In this document: positions 28,141-38,097 of the stretch, one piece after another
Numbering within the stretch: the first letter of the stretch is position 1
Layout: the number at the start of each line of letters is the position of its first letter
Assembly: GCA_930633525.1 (NCBI GenBank)
Contig: CAKNFP010000001.1
Location: 2,210,001-2,274,000, forward strand
Origin: Hyphomicrobiales bacterium
GTDB taxonomy: Bacteria; Pseudomonadota; Alphaproteobacteria; Rhizobiales; Beijerinckiaceae
DNA length: 64,000 bases
Direction of reading: 5' to 3'
The notes under the pieces: generated by a model
Seen by the model: the letters and a program-made list of their open reading frames with translations, nothing else
Told to the model about the DNA's origin: nothing
The model's database searches: none
Position numbers and translations under genes: made by a program

Positions 28141-28566
28141 CTATTCGACGTCGGCGGTGCTGCGCGCGATGTCGACCTTCTGCGGCACGAGGCCGTGGCC
28201 GTTCTCCATATCCTGGAAGACCCGGCATGCAGCTTCGAAGGTCGGCATGCCGCACGGCAGAGCCGCCATGAATGCCGCCTCACGCACTTCATCCCAGGTA
28301 GCCCCGGCCTTCATCGCGCGCGCCGCACTCCATTCGATGCCTTCGCGATCGCCCTTGGCGGCGGTCGTCACGCCGACCATCACGAGGAAACGGGTCTTGA
28401 GATCGAGCGCCCGCCCTTCCTCCTCGCCGAAGATGACAAAGGACGCGAGGTCGCCGTAGCGACGCACGAATTCGGGGTTGAGATCAGCGAGTACTTCGTG
28501 AAGCGGCAAGGTATAGCCGCGCACACTGCGAATCTTGTCGAGTTCTTTCTGGCCTTCGGGTGTCAT
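28141..28566 (-). CDS. Carboxymuconolactone decarboxylase-family protein
   Basis: 141 residues, AhpD-like helical fold. The core LDLKTRFLVMVGVTTAAKGD, EWSAARAMKAGATWDEVREA and FMAALPCGMPTFEAA matches the CMD family. The usual CxxxH redox pair is absent: the His/Glu-type position reads GIEWSAARA, so it is closer to the decarboxylase-like branch than to AhpD peroxidases. It follows the flavin oxidoreductase at 33 bases and may act on the same aromatic or cyclic compound. ATG 28566 is preferred over 28584. Confidence 0.78.
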   Translation of the reverse strand: MTPEGQKELDKIRSVRGYTLPLHEVLADLNPEFVRRYGDLASFVIFGEEEGRALDLKTRFLVMVGVTTAAKGDREGIEWSAARAMKAGATWDEVREAAFMAALPCGMPTFEAACRVFQDMENGHGLVPQKVDIARSTADVE

Positions 28567-28598
28567 GAGGTGTTGTCCTTTCAAAATGAAGAGTGGGA

Positions 28599-30593
28599 TC
28601 AGATCATGCGAGCGATGCGCTCGCCTTCGCGGATGGCGTCGCTCACACGGCGCGGCGCCATGCAGTCACCGATCATGTAAAGGCCTGGAATGCGCCCATC
28701 GGCTCGCAACTCGTGAAAGAGTGCATCATTGGCCGACGAGCCCAATACAAGAACAACGGAATCGGCTGGGTTGTCATACTCCTCGCGCGTATACACATCG
28801 CGCTCTCGGATACTATTCTCCCCGATGGAGATGAGCTCCCGGTCGCAGCGGAAGCTCACGCCGAGGCGCCTGAGGCGGCCATAAACCTTGCCCCAGTCGC
28901 GGCTAGCCGCGAGGCCGGGTGATGCCTGCCCGAGCGGCGTGACGAAACTGACTTCATGGCCGGCGCTCGCGAGAAAATCCGTCACCACGGCACCCTGGCG
29001 GCCGCCAAGGGAGTCGTAGACGACGACACGACGGCCCATCGCAGGCCTATCATCGCTTCCAAGAACTTCGGCCAGCGTGAGAACATGCGGTTGATCGGTT
29101 CCAGGCACGGCGTCACCCGCCCAGCGGCCCGGCCGCAGGGGCGTCCAGCCATGCCGCAGCGGGGTTGATCCGGTCGCGACGACCACCGCCTCGAACGCCG
29201 CCAGATCCTGGCGGGCCGCGCGCGTATTGAGCCGGACCATCACGCCGCCACGTTCGAGTTCCCCCTTCAGGTGGGTGATGATGCCCGTCAGTTCCTTGCG
29301 GATCTCGGCGCGCGTGAACCAGGCCGCCTGGCCGCCGAGCCGGTCCCGCGCTTCGAACAGGGTGACCTCGTGCCCGCGCCGGGCGAGCGTTGCGGCGGCC
29401 CGCATGCCGCCGGGCCCACCGCCAACGACCGCGACCTTCTTGCGCTGCGCCGCCGGTGCATGCTTGTCTTCGCCGATCTCATGCTCCGCTCCCGCGGCGG
29501 GGTTATGGATGCAGGCGATCGGCGCCTGCGCGAAGATCGATTCCATGCACCAGTTGGCACCCACGCAGGGCCGCACCTCGGACGCGCGCCCCTCCCGTGC
29601 TTTCAAGGCCCAGTACGGGTCGGCGATGAGCGCACGCGACAGGCCGATGAAGTCGCAGGCCCCGTCCGCGAGAAAGGCCTCGCCCTCCTCCGGGGTCACG
29701 ATGCGGCCGACGCCCACCACGGGCAGACCGACGGCCTGTTTGACGATGCGTGTTGCGGGAAGCTGGAAGCCGTGCTCCTCCGGCGACGTCGGGTAGATCA
29801 GCATCCGGTTGACGTACGTGCCATGGCTGCACGAGACGTAGTCGAGTTTTCCTGTCGCTTCGAGCCGCCGGGCTATCTCCGCCCAGTCACGGGGACCGAG
29901 GCCGCCTTCCAGGCCATCGTCGGAGTTGATGCGGATACCGACGATGAGATCGGGCCCTGTTTCCTCCCGGGTCGCGTCGATGATCTCGGTCACGATGCGG
30001 AGGCGGTTCTCCAGGCTGCCGCCATAGGCGTCGTCGCGATTATTGGTGGCTGGCGACAGAAACTGCCCGAGCAGATAACCGTGGGCCATGCCATGGACTT
30101 CGACACCGTCGAGCCCCCCCTCGCGGGCATAGCGCGCGGACAGCCTGTAGCCCTCGACGATCTCGGCGATGTCGTCCTGCGTCATCACATGCGGCATCTC
30201 GCGGTACACCGCGCAAGGGATCGCCGACGGCGCCCACACCGGGAGACCATTGGCGACCGAACTCGTCTGCCGCCCGCGATGCCAGGGTTGCGCCAGGATC
30301 TTGACGCCATGCTGATGCACCGCATCGGCGATCTTGCGGTATTGCGCGACCATGCGCGGATCAAAGGCAAAGGCTTTGCCCTTGTAAGGCTGGGTGGTGG
30401 GATGCGCTGCCATCGCCTCCATCGTGATCACCCCTACGCCGCCCTTGGCACGCTCGACGTAGTAGGCAATGTGCTCGTCGGTGAAGAGATGATCCTTGAC
30501 CAGCAAGGTGGCGTGAGCCGTCATCCAGATGCGGTTCTTCGCCGTCTGACGGCCGAGTTTGCAAGGCTCGAAGAGATGGCGGAAATCCCTCAT
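28599..30593 (-). CDS. NADH:flavin oxidoreductase, 2,4-dienoyl-CoA reductase/TMADH type
   Basis: 664 residues. Residues 1-350 are an old-yellow-enzyme FMN barrel ([20 protein letters not shown] at the start; [19 protein letters not shown] at about 165-185). Residues about 385-660 are an FAD/NAD(P) module ([20 protein letters not shown]). The iron-sulfur motif reads CVGANWC then 11 residues then C (about 338-356): in trimethylamine dehydrogenase it is C-x2-C-x2-C-x11-C, so the second Cys is Ala here. This CVGA form recurs, as I recall, in N-methylproline/betaine demethylases. The gene overlaps the transporter operon and probably acts on its substrate. Confidence 0.85.
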   Translation of the reverse strand: MRDFRHLFEPCKLGRQTAKNRIWMTAHATLLVKDHLFTDEHIAYYVERAKGGVGVITMEAMAAHPTTQPYKGKAFAFDPRMVAQYRKIADAVHQHGVKILAQPWHRGRQTSSVANGLPVWAPSAIPCAVYREMPHVMTQDDIAEIVEGYRLSARYAREGGLDGVEVHGMAHGYLLGQFLSPATNNRDDAYGGSLENRLRIVTEIIDATREETGPDLIVGIRINSDDGLEGGLGPRDWAEIARRLEATGKLDYVSCSHGTYVNRMLIYPTSPEEHGFQLPATRIVKQAVGLPVVGVGRIVTPEEGEAFLADGACDFIGLSRALIADPYWALKAREGRASEVRPCVGANWCMESIFAQAPIACIHNPAAGAEHEIGEDKHAPAAQRKKVAVVGGGPGGMRAAATLARRGHEVTLFEARDRLGGQAAWFTRAEIRKELTGIITHLKGELERGGVMVRLNTRAARQDLAAFEAVVVATGSTPLRHGWTPLRPGRWAGDAVPGTDQPHVLTLAEVLGSDDRPAMGRRVVVYDSLGGRQGAVVTDFLASAGHEVSFVTPLGQASPGLAASRDWGKVYGRLRRLGVSFRCDRELISIGENSIRERDVYTREEYDNPADSVVLVLGSSANDALFHELRADGRIPGLYMIGDCMAPRRVSDAIREGERIARMI

Positions 30594-31570
30594 GATGGTG
30601 TCCCCAGTGCAATGATGTTACTGCCATCGTCGAGGCGGGTGCAGGCGGCGAGCTGCCGTGGCCCCGCCGTCCGCAGCTCTGGAAGCAGGACCCGACAATC
30701 CTCCCGCACCAGCGGGCAGCGCGAGCCGAAGGAACAGCCCGGAGGCAGGTTGATCGGACTGGGGATCTCACCCTTCAGAACAATCCGGTGCCGGCTCTCC
30801 CGCGGATCAGGCGGTAGATAGGCGGAGAGCAGTGCCTGCGTGTAGGGGTGCTGCGGGGTCGCGAAGATGGCCGGGCCGGTGCCGACCTCGACGACGCGCC
30901 CGAGATAGAGCACGAGCACGCGATCCGAGATCAGCCGGACCGTGCCGAGATCATGGCTGATGAAAATCATCGCCAGGTCGAGTTCGCGCTTCAATTCCAG
31001 CAGCAGATCGAGGATCCCGGCTCGCACTGAAAGATCAAGCGAACTGGTCGGCTCGTCGAGCACGATCAGGCGCGGATTGCTGGCAAGCGCACGGGCTATG
31101 CAGACACGCTGGAGCTGGCCGCCGGACAGATCGGCCGGCAATCGCTTCAGCAAGGCATCGGACAGCCGCACCCGCGCGGCAAGCTCGCTGACCCGACGCC
31201 GGCGTTCGGCTTGACCGAGCGTGGTGTGCAGCTTGAGCGGCTCCTCGATGAGATAGCCGATACTGAGACGCGGGTTCAGCGCCGCCCATGGATCCTGGAA
31301 GACCATCTGCAGATCGCTGCGGACATGGCGCAACTCGCGCGCGGACAGCTTGCCGAGATCCGCGCCCTCGAACAGGACGCGGCCCTCCGATGTGTCGATC
31401 AATCGCGTGATGAGGCGGCCGAGCGTCGATTTGCCCGAGCCGCTTTCGCCCACGATGCCCAGGATCTCGCCGGGCGCGACCGTGAGGCTGACTTCGTTGA
31501 CGGCACGCACGACATGGTCGCCCCGCCCGAAGCGCTTCGAGACATTCTCGACGGTGAGCAATTCAGCCAT
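30590..31570 (-). CDS. Oligopeptide/dipeptide-type ABC ATPase (DppF-like)
   Basis: About 326 residues from ATG 31570. Walker [13 protein letters not shown] (about 45), [15 protein letters not shown] (about 165), Walker [13 protein letters not shown], and the C-terminal oligopeptide-ATPase tail with CPLVREDC (Cys-rich region [14 protein letters not shown]). It is the second ATPase of the Dpp-type importer and overlaps the DppD-like gene by a few bases. Confidence 0.87.
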   Translation of the reverse strand: MAELLTVENVSKRFGRGDHVVRAVNEVSLTVAPGEILGIVGESGSGKSTLGRLITRLIDTSEGRVLFEGADLGKLSARELRHVRSDLQMVFQDPWAALNPRLSIGYLIEEPLKLHTTLGQAERRRRVSELAARVRLSDALLKRLPADLSGGQLQRVCIARALASNPRLIVLDEPTSSLDLSVRAGILDLLLELKRELDLAMIFISHDLGTVRLISDRVLVLYLGRVVEVGTGPAIFATPQHPYTQALLSAYLPPDPRESRHRIVLKGEIPSPINLPPGCSFGSRCPLVREDCRVLLPELRTAGPRQLAACTRLDDGSNIIALGTPS

Positions 31571-32546
31571 GCTTGATCCGATCGGCATGATGGCACAGCA
31601 CCTCGCCCCCTTGCGGCAGAGCCACTCTGGGAGGCGTTGTCCGGCACATGTCGTCCGCGAAGCGGCAGCGCTGCTGGTAGACGCAGCCCGCCGGCAGCGC
31701 GAACAGATCAGGCGGAGCCCCGGCGGCCGGGGCGCGCTGGCCCTGGGCGATGCGCTCCGGTGTCGCCGCCATAAGCGCCTGCGTATAGGGATGCGAAGGG
31801 GCCACCAGAATGTCGCGCACGGGGCCACTCTCGACGATCGTGCCGGCGAACATCACCGCGACCCGGTCGCAATAATGCGCCACCACCCCGAGATCATGGG
31901 TGATCATCATGAGGCCCATGCCCTTCTCGAGGACGAGCTGCCGCAACAGATCGAGGATCTGCGTCTGAACGGTCACATCCAGACCCGTCGTCGGCTCGTC
32001 CGCGATCAGCAGGCGCGGATCATTGGCAAGGGCCATCGCGATAAGCACGCGCTGCGCCATGCCACCGGACAGCTCATGCAGCCAGGCCTTGGCGCGTCTG
32101 GTGGGATCGGGAATGCCGACGAGGCCGAGAAGTTCGATGGCCCGCCGCCGAGCCGTCGCCTTGTCGACAGGGCGATGGGCGCGCTGGATGCGGACGATCT
32201 GGTCGCCTATGCGGCAGAGCGGATCGAGAGAGGTTTTCGGGCTCTGCACGACCATCGCCATTGCCGTGCCGCGCAAGCCGTTGATGGCATCCTCGCCCAG
32301 TTCCGTCAGCTCGGTATCGCCCAGACATATGCTGCCGGCCTGACGCCGGGCCGGCGCGCGCAACAGGCCCATGACCGCCTGCGCCGTCAGGGATTTGCCG
32401 GCTCCGGTTTCACCGACGAGCCCAAGGATCTCACCGCGTTCCACGCTGAAGCTGACATCATTGAGGGCCCGCGCGACGCGGGGGCGACCGAGCGCATCGT
32501 CATCGACGAACCTCACATCGAGACCGCGAATGGAGAGCAGGGTCAT
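31563..32546 (-). CDS. Oligopeptide/dipeptide-type ABC ATPase (DppD-like)
   Basis: About 327 residues from ATG 32546, overlapping the permease stop (ATGA). Walker A GETGAGKSLTAQ, signature LSGGMAQRVLIAMAL, Walker B LLIADEPTTGLDVTVQ, and the C-terminal CVYQQRCRFADDMC cysteines, which in this subfamily may hold a metal or Fe-S site. It works as a heterodimer with the DppF-like ATPase. Confidence 0.87.
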   Translation of the reverse strand: MTLLSIRGLDVRFVDDDALGRPRVARALNDVSFSVERGEILGLVGETGAGKSLTAQAVMGLLRAPARRQAGSICLGDTELTELGEDAINGLRGTAMAMVVQSPKTSLDPLCRIGDQIVRIQRAHRPVDKATARRRAIELLGLVGIPDPTRRAKAWLHELSGGMAQRVLIAMALANDPRLLIADEPTTGLDVTVQTQILDLLRQLVLEKGMGLMMITHDLGVVAHYCDRVAVMFAGTIVESGPVRDILVAPSHPYTQALMAATPERIAQGQRAPAAGAPPDLFALPAGCVYQQRCRFADDMCRTTPPRVALPQGGEVLCHHADRIKHG

Positions 32547-33433
32547 GCGGCCCTGCCCTTGCGTCGCGGATCCAGCCAATCCTGCACGGCGTCACCGCAC
32601 ATGTTGAAGCCGAGCACAAGCATCACCAGCGCGATGCCCGGGAACAGCGCGACCCACCATTCTCCAGTGACCATTTGCTCCGCACCCTGGCGGATCATCG
32701 CGCCCCACTCCGGCGTCGGAGGTTGCACGCCAACGCCCACGAAGGCGAGCGTGGCGCTGACCCGGATGGCCCAGGCGAGCCTCACCGCGCTCTGCGCCAG
32801 CGCGCCCTTGATGGCGTTGGGCAGGATATGCACGAAGAGGATGCGCCTCAGCGGGTTGCCCGCGGCGACCGCCGATTCAACCAATCCGCTCGATCTGAGG
32901 GCCAGCACCTCCGCCCGCACCACGCGCACGAAAATCGGCGCATCGACCAGCCCGATAACCAGGACGATCTTGCCCAGCGAATTGCCGGTGGCGGCGACGA
33001 TCGCCATGGCCAGGATGATCGATGGGAAGATCCGCAGCGCATCCGTGGTGCGCAGAATGGCCTCGTCGAGCATGCCGCCGCGATAGCCGGCCACGAGGCC
33101 GAGCGGCACACCAAGCGCGATGGCGATCAATACTGCCGGCACCGCAATGCCGAAGGCGAGCCGGCTGCCGTAGATGATGCGGCTGAAGACATCCATCCCG
33201 GCGTTGTCGGTGCCGAGGAGGAACTCCGCGGACGGCGGCTTCAACACCTCATAGGGGTTTGCCTGCAGGGGATCATGGGTGGCGATCCATGGCGCGAACA
33301 CTGCGAGGATCAGGAAAAAAAGCACGAGCCCGATGCCGATCGCCGCATTCGGCGTACGGCGAGCGAACCGGCGCAAGCGCAGTGCGAGAACTTCGAGCCC
33401 GCCCGGCTGCGTCATGACGCTTTGCTTGCTCAT
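32543..33433 (-). CDS. Dipeptide-type ABC permease (DppC-like)
   Basis: 296 residues with an N-terminal transmembrane segment (AAIGIGLVLFFLILAVFAPW) and the OppC signature FLLGTDNAGMDVFSRIIYGSRL (about 72-93). The C-terminal EAA-type loop is VESAVAAGNPLRRILFVHIL. It joins the DppB-like subunit to form the channel. Start overlaps the previous gene's stop. Confidence 0.88.
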   Translation of the reverse strand: MSKQSVMTQPGGLEVLALRLRRFARRTPNAAIGIGLVLFFLILAVFAPWIATHDPLQANPYEVLKPPSAEFLLGTDNAGMDVFSRIIYGSRLAFGIAVPAVLIAIALGVPLGLVAGYRGGMLDEAILRTTDALRIFPSIILAMAIVAATGNSLGKIVLVIGLVDAPIFVRVVRAEVLALRSSGLVESAVAAGNPLRRILFVHILPNAIKGALAQSAVRLAWAIRVSATLAFVGVGVQPPTPEWGAMIRQGAEQMVTGEWWVALFPGIALVMLVLGFNMCGDAVQDWLDPRRKGRAA

Positions 33434-34449
33434 AGGGTCTGCACCCTCGGTTCCAGCAGGATCACTGCGAGATCGACCACGAGGAAGATCAGAAGCGAGG
33501 CCAGCGTGACGTAGAGCACGTAACCCTGCACGGCGACGAAATCGCCCTGGATGATCGCCGAAAGCCCGTATTGCCCGGCACCGCCCCAGGCAAACACCAG
33601 CTCGATCAACGACGATGTGCCGACAAGGCCGGCCAGCTCCGTGCCGATGAAGGTGATGAGCGGGACAAGACTATTGCGCAGGACCAGGCGTTTCATGACG
33701 CGCGGCGGCAACCCGGAAGCCCGCGCATAGCGGACAAAATCGCTGCTCATGACGTCGAGCGCTATCGCGCGTGTCTGCTTGATGATCGGCGCCGCCGCCA
33801 CGATCGCGAGACACAGGACAGGGAGCGCAAGCTGGCCGGCAGCCGAACTCAGGGCCTCCGGATCCGCGGCGAGCAAGGCATCGATGATGTAGCTCCCCGT
33901 AATGGCCGGGGGCGGCGTGACCATGAGACTGATGCGCCCCATTGGTGGCGGCGCCCAGCCAAGAAGATAGAAGAATACGAAAATGGTGAGCAGCCCAAGC
34001 CAATAGGTTGGAATGGAAAAGCCCAGCAGGGACAGGAAGCGGCTGAGATGATCGAAGCGACCGTTCGGGTGCGTCGCCGCGTGAAGCCCGGTGGGGATTC
34101 CGACAAGCGCACCGAGGCCGACGCCGAGCAGGAGAAGTTCGAGCGTGGCGGGAATGCGGCTGAGGAGATCCCCGAGAACGGGGCGGTTGTTCAGCCATGA
34201 CGTGCCGAGGTCCAGCCGGACAACCTTGCTGGCATAGACGGCAAACTGCTCCGGGATCGACTTGTCGAGCCCGAGCTCCTGCCGGATCTCCTCGAGTTGC
34301 TGGACGCTCGCCGTCGGCCCGCCCAGAAGCGCGACGGGCTCCTGTCCGCTGAGACGAACCAGCACGAAGGCGAAGAGCATGACCCCGAGCAGGATCGGAA
34401 TCGTCAACGCGAGCCGTCGTAATAGGAAGAACGCTATCTGGCGAGGCAT
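33430..34449 (-). CDS. Dipeptide-type ABC permease (DppB-like)
   Basis: About 339 residues from ATG 34449. It starts with MPRQIAFFLLRRLALTIPIL, the first membrane helix and RRL motif of OppB/DppB. The C-terminal part has RYARASGLPPRVMKRLVLRN (EAA loop) and LIELVFAWGGAGQYG, the family signature. It lies 16 bases after the binding-protein gene and overlaps the DppC-like gene. Confidence 0.88.
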   Translation of the reverse strand: MPRQIAFFLLRRLALTIPILLGVMLFAFVLVRLSGQEPVALLGGPTASVQQLEEIRQELGLDKSIPEQFAVYASKVVRLDLGTSWLNNRPVLGDLLSRIPATLELLLLGVGLGALVGIPTGLHAATHPNGRFDHLSRFLSLLGFSIPTYWLGLLTIFVFFYLLGWAPPPMGRISLMVTPPPAITGSYIIDALLAADPEALSSAAGQLALPVLCLAIVAAAPIIKQTRAIALDVMSSDFVRYARASGLPPRVMKRLVLRNSLVPLITFIGTELAGLVGTSSLIELVFAWGGAGQYGLSAIIQGDFVAVQGYVLYVTLASLLIFLVVDLAVILLEPRVQTL

Positions 34450-34465
34450 CGTTGTCAGCGACTCG

Positions 34466-36049
34466 TCAGCTCTGTTCGACGCGCAGGTCGACCCAGCGCT
34501 CATGCAGATCCGGCTGCCACACCCACCCACGGATGTTGGGCGCCATGGCCTCGAAAGACCCGGGATAGAGCGTCATCAGCCAGGTCGCGTCCGTGGTGTG
34601 AATACGCTGGGCCTCGCGGATCATCGCATTGCGCTTGTCGGGATCGATCTCGATGCGGGCCTTGTCGACCAGCGCATCGAACTCAGGGTTGCGATAGTCG
34701 TTGCGATTGGATGCGCCCTGCGAATGGGCATTGAGATAAAGCGTATAAACGCCGTCGAGCACGATCGGATTGTCGAGGAAGGTAAAGCAGGGTAGATCGC
34801 GCCGGTTCGGCGCCGTGCGCGCGCGCATGTCGGAATCGGTGATCTGCTTCAATTCAAGCGTAATACCGACCTTCTGCAACTGGCTTCTGAGCTGAATGGC
34901 CAGCGGCTCTTCCCACCAGAAGATCTGGGAGTATTCCACCGTCATGGTGAGGCCGTCGGGATGGCCGGCCTCGGCCAGCAGCGCCTTGGCCTTTTCGATG
35001 TTGGTGGCATAGACCCAGGCGCTGCCGTCGTGCCCTTCGATTGCGGGCGGGACGATGGATTTGGCCTGGGTGCCAAGCCCTTCAAAGACGGATTGGTTCA
35101 GCGCGTCATAGTCCGTGGCATAGAGCAGCGCCTGGCGGACCCGCCTGTCCTTGAACGGATCGAAATTCATGTTCATTCGGACAGAGGCGTGGCCCGTGCC
35201 TTCTTCCCGCTCCACCCGAACCCGCTTGTCGCGCTGCAATTCGACGATCTGACGCTGGGTGAGTTCCTCGGTCCAGTGCGCCTGGCCGGAACGCATCAAG
35301 GCGACGCGGTTGGCGGCCGAGGGAACCTCTCGATAGATCACGCGCTGGAAATGTGGTTTGCCGGCGAAGTAGTTCGGATTGGCGACGAACGTCGCGTCGG
35401 CGCCTGGGCGCAACTGCTGCAGATGATAAGGCCCGAAGCCGGCGGTATTCTGGTCCAGCCACTTCAGGGCCCAGGGATCGTCGGCCGTCGCGTGTTCTTT
35501 GGCGACCCTCGAATCGTAGATGCTCGGCGTGTAGAGTGTCAGCGCGCGCAGGAAAAGCAGGCTCGGATCTGAGAGCGTGAACTGGACTTCGTACGGTGAG
35601 AGAGCTTCGACCTTCGTCACTGACGAGACACGCGCAATAAAGGCGCCCGTCCGGTTCTGCGCCAATGACTTGTTCCAGCCCCAGACGACATCGTCGGCGG
35701 TCATTTCATTGCCGAAGAAACTTTTGACGCCCTGCCGGAGCATGAAGGTGTAAATTTTGCCGTCCGGCGAAACGGTCCAACTCTCGGCCAGATGCGGCTC
35801 TACCTTGGAGCCGATAATGCGCATGCGTCCGTCACGGCCAGGGGCGCGGGCGTAGCGGGTCAACCCCTCATAGACCTGCACCACGACATTCTGCGTGTTC
35901 GGCTTCAGGGAATCGCCGTCGAACCCGCCCGGGGTGCGCGTCGCCGCGACGACCAGCGTCGTGCCGGACTGAGCGTAGGCGGGCCTCAACACGGCAGGGG
36001 CAGCCAGGGCCGCGCCCGAAAGCTTGGTAAAGGAGCGACGTGTCAGCAT
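34466..36049 (-). CDS. Family-5 (peptide/nickel-type) substrate-binding protein
   Basis: About 527 residues with a twin-arginine-like signal (LTRRSFTKLSGAALAAPAVL, cleavage near AYAQ). ARTPGGFD-type start, LAESWTVSPDGKIYTFMLRQ (about 90-110) and WGWNKSLAQNRTG fit SBP_bac_5. It captures the ligand for the DppBCDF importer. In this subfamily substrates range from peptides to glycosides and nitrogenous acids, so the ligand is open. It is 56 bases after the DUF2848 gene. Confidence 0.87.
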   Translation of the reverse strand: MLTRRSFTKLSGAALAAPAVLRPAYAQSGTTLVVAATRTPGGFDGDSLKPNTQNVVVQVYEGLTRYARAPGRDGRMRIIGSKVEPHLAESWTVSPDGKIYTFMLRQGVKSFFGNEMTADDVVWGWNKSLAQNRTGAFIARVSSVTKVEALSPYEVQFTLSDPSLLFLRALTLYTPSIYDSRVAKEHATADDPWALKWLDQNTAGFGPYHLQQLRPGADATFVANPNYFAGKPHFQRVIYREVPSAANRVALMRSGQAHWTEELTQRQIVELQRDKRVRVEREEGTGHASVRMNMNFDPFKDRRVRQALLYATDYDALNQSVFEGLGTQAKSIVPPAIEGHDGSAWVYATNIEKAKALLAEAGHPDGLTMTVEYSQIFWWEEPLAIQLRSQLQKVGITLELKQITDSDMRARTAPNRRDLPCFTFLDNPIVLDGVYTLYLNAHSQGASNRNDYRNPEFDALVDKARIEIDPDKRNAMIREAQRIHTTDATWLMTLYPGSFEAMAPNIRGWVWQPDLHERWVDLRVEQS

Positions 36050-36105
36050 CGAAAGAACTCCTGAAAACACATGGGCTGGCGAAGGGGGTTGATAAAAAGA
36101 TGCGG

Positions 36106-36822
36106 CTAGAGGCGCTTCTCGAGCGGCACGCGGAAGCCAGGCTTGATCTCATTCATCAGGTTGACGACGTCGTAGCCGTGGCGGATCGCGTCGCCATCGG
36201 GCTGGGCCATCTCGAACTCCCAGCGCCGGCCAAAGCCGATGGACTTGTTCAGCGCGGCAACCGTGCCACCAAACACGCAGAAATCACGCGCGGGAAGGTC
36301 GGCCACCCGCTCCTTCAACACGTCCAGCATAGCCTCCGGCGAGAGGAACACCTCCGTCAGGCATTCCTGGTAGAGCCGCCCGTCCACCCACGAGCGCATG
36401 ACAAAGCTGTCCCAGCGGTCCTTCACGTCAGACCAGCGCCAGAGTTTGGGGGCCAGCACATTGGCGCAGGCCTGCTTGCTCCAGACGATGCTGGTGCGTT
36501 CCAGCGCGCGGTCGGTATGGTCACTGCCGACACCGACGTAGATGTCGTCGGTGACCACGATGACGATTTCGACCTCGCCAGAGGTTTCCTCCCCCTGAAC
36601 GGTGATCTCACCGGCAGCCGTGATGTTGTCGGCACCGATAGGATAGATACGGGGGGCCGGAATATCGAAGGCAATCGCTATCCCGATTTTTTTGACTTCA
36701 TCCTGATGCGCGATGGCGGTATCCGCCTTGCGTGTGGCGGAGCCGAGATTGTAGCAGCGCTTCAGCTCAAGGGTCGTCTTGCGCACGCGCCCATTCTCGA
36801 CCAGATCAACCATCACGCTCAT
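36106..36822 (-). CDS. DUF2848 protein (fumarylacetoacetate-hydrolase-like)
   Basis: 238 residues. GEVEIVIVVTDDIYVGVGSD (about 83-102) followed by HTDRALE, SKQACANVLAPKLW and the C-terminal FCVFGGTVA match DUF2848, a family distantly related to FAA hydrolases and often found beside peptide-type transporters and amidases. The reaction is not known to me. It is probably the first intact gene of the operon running to 28141, and the SDR fragment upstream may once have been its neighbour. Confidence 0.78.
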   Translation of the reverse strand: MSVMVDLVENGRVRKTTLELKRCYNLGSATRKADTAIAHQDEVKKIGIAIAFDIPAPRIYPIGADNITAAGEITVQGEETSGEVEIVIVVTDDIYVGVGSDHTDRALERTSIVWSKQACANVLAPKLWRWSDVKDRWDSFVMRSWVDGRLYQECLTEVFLSPEAMLDVLKERVADLPARDFCVFGGTVAALNKSIGFGRRWEFEMAQPDGDAIRHGYDVVNLMNEIKPGFRVPLEKRL

Positions 36823-36858
36823 CTTGTTCTCCTCGAAATCGGCTTCTTTCGCGCCGAA

Positions 36859-37071
36859 TTAATCCATCCGAATACCGCCATTCACCGGCAATACGACACC
36901 GGTGATGTAAGAAGCCGCTGGCGACAACAGGAACAGCGCGGCGGCAGCGACCTCATCGGCCGTGCCATGACGCCGCAAGGGCACGGTCCTGTCGTAGGCG
37001 GCCCTGCGATCTTCCGGATGACCAGCGGTCATCGGCGTCGTGATGGCGCCACCGAAGGCCTGCTGATCAAT
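36859..37071 (-). pseudogene. Truncated SDR oxidoreductase (C-terminal ~70 residues)
   Basis: The minus-strand frame reads [40 protein letters not shown], then [17 protein letters not shown] and TAA at 36859-36861. This is the C-terminal third of a classical SDR. The homology stops at about 37071, where plus-strand phage tail-sheath sequence begins. The catalytic Ser/Tyr/Lys half is lost. It is 37 bases upstream of the DUF2848 gene, so the operon promoter was probably lost too. Confidence 0.75.
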
Positions 37072-38001
37072 GTCGGCGGCACCGATCCGCGCCTGTTGTT
37101 CGGAAACGGCTCCATGCTTTGCGACATGGCGCTCTATGCTCGCCAGATGGACACCATCGGCGAGCTCTATGCCCTGCCGATCGCCGAGCCGTCCGGATCG
37201 CCGGAAGCCGCTTCCGGGACGGTCGCCTTCAGCGGCACCGCGACCAGCTCAGGCACCATGGCCCGCTGGATCGCCGGCGAGCTGGTCGCGATCTCCTACG
37301 CGATCGGTGATACCGCCGCGACGCTCGCGACGCGCTTTGCCGCGGCCGTGAATGCCGGCTATGTCAAGTTCAACAAGACGCTGCTGTTCCCCGTCACGAC
37401 CGCGGTCGCGACCGCAACCGTCACGCTGACGGCCCGCCACGGCGGGGCGATCGGCAACGTCCTTCGCATCGATACGGGCCTCGAGGCGGGCTTCGCGGAC
37501 CCGGCCGGCATCACCGTCACCCATGGCGCGGCACTGACCGGCGGGACCGGCGATGTCGACCTTACCGCGGCGCTCGCCCTGCTCGGCTCGACGCCGGCCG
37601 AATGGATCGCCTCGCCCTTCGCGACCACAACCCAACTCAATGCCGCCCGGGCCTTTCTCGGCGATACGGGCGCCGGCCGTTGGGCGCCGCTCCAGCAGCT
37701 GCACGGACACTACTCGACCGTGAAGGACGATACCCTCGCCAACCTGACCAGCTTCGGCAACGGCCGCAATGACCGGCACACGACCATCGTCGGGGTTCAC
37801 AACGCGCCGCATCCGCCCTGGTGCTGGGCGGCGGCCGTCAATGGCGCGCTCGGCTTTTCGAAGAACCTCGGCCGCCCGCTGTCGGAGGCTGTGGAAATCG
37901 CCCGGCCGTTGCAAACCATCGTGCTGAGCGGCCTGCGTGGGCCGAAGCTGGAGACGGACCGCTGGTCGGTGCCCGACCGCCAGAGTGTTGATTTCCACTG
38001 A
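37072..38001 (+). pseudogene. Phage tail sheath protein (Mu-like), truncated at both ends
   Basis: The frame opens at [20 protein letters not shown] and continues with [14 protein letters not shown], then Ig-like [19 protein letters not shown] and TVTLTARHGGAIGNVLRI, then LALLGSTPAEWIASPFATTT, the pattern of contractile tail sheath proteins. The N-terminal ~50 residues are missing (junction with the SDR gene) and the C-terminal ~150 are cut by the IS21 element at 37986; the stop codon at 37999-38001 belongs to the element. A full sheath is roughly 480 residues; about 305 remain. Confidence 0.78.
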
Positions 38002-38045
38002 GAGCTGACCCGGCGCAGCGCGATATTTCCATTGAGAATTGACCC
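37986..38045 (+). repeat. IS21 left end with two terminal repeats
   Basis: L1 at 37986-38015 and L2 at 38026-38045 (TTTCCATTGAGAATTGACCC). These are the transposase binding sites. Confidence 0.85.
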
Positions 38046-38097
38046 ATGTTTGAACCGTCCCTCGCATGTTTTCAGCGGGGGCTCTGGAGTGATCGAC

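Noticed and set aside
29271..30821. 516-codon plus-strand frame
   Set aside because: Antisense to the flavin oxidoreductase; high-GC shadow.
31350..33086. 578-codon plus-strand frame
   Set aside because: Antisense to the DppD/DppC-like genes; no recognisable motif.
36040..37071. First half of a 653-codon plus-strand open frame running to 38001
   Set aside because: It is antisense to the DUF2848 gene and the SDR fragment; only the part after 37072 shows phage sheath homology.
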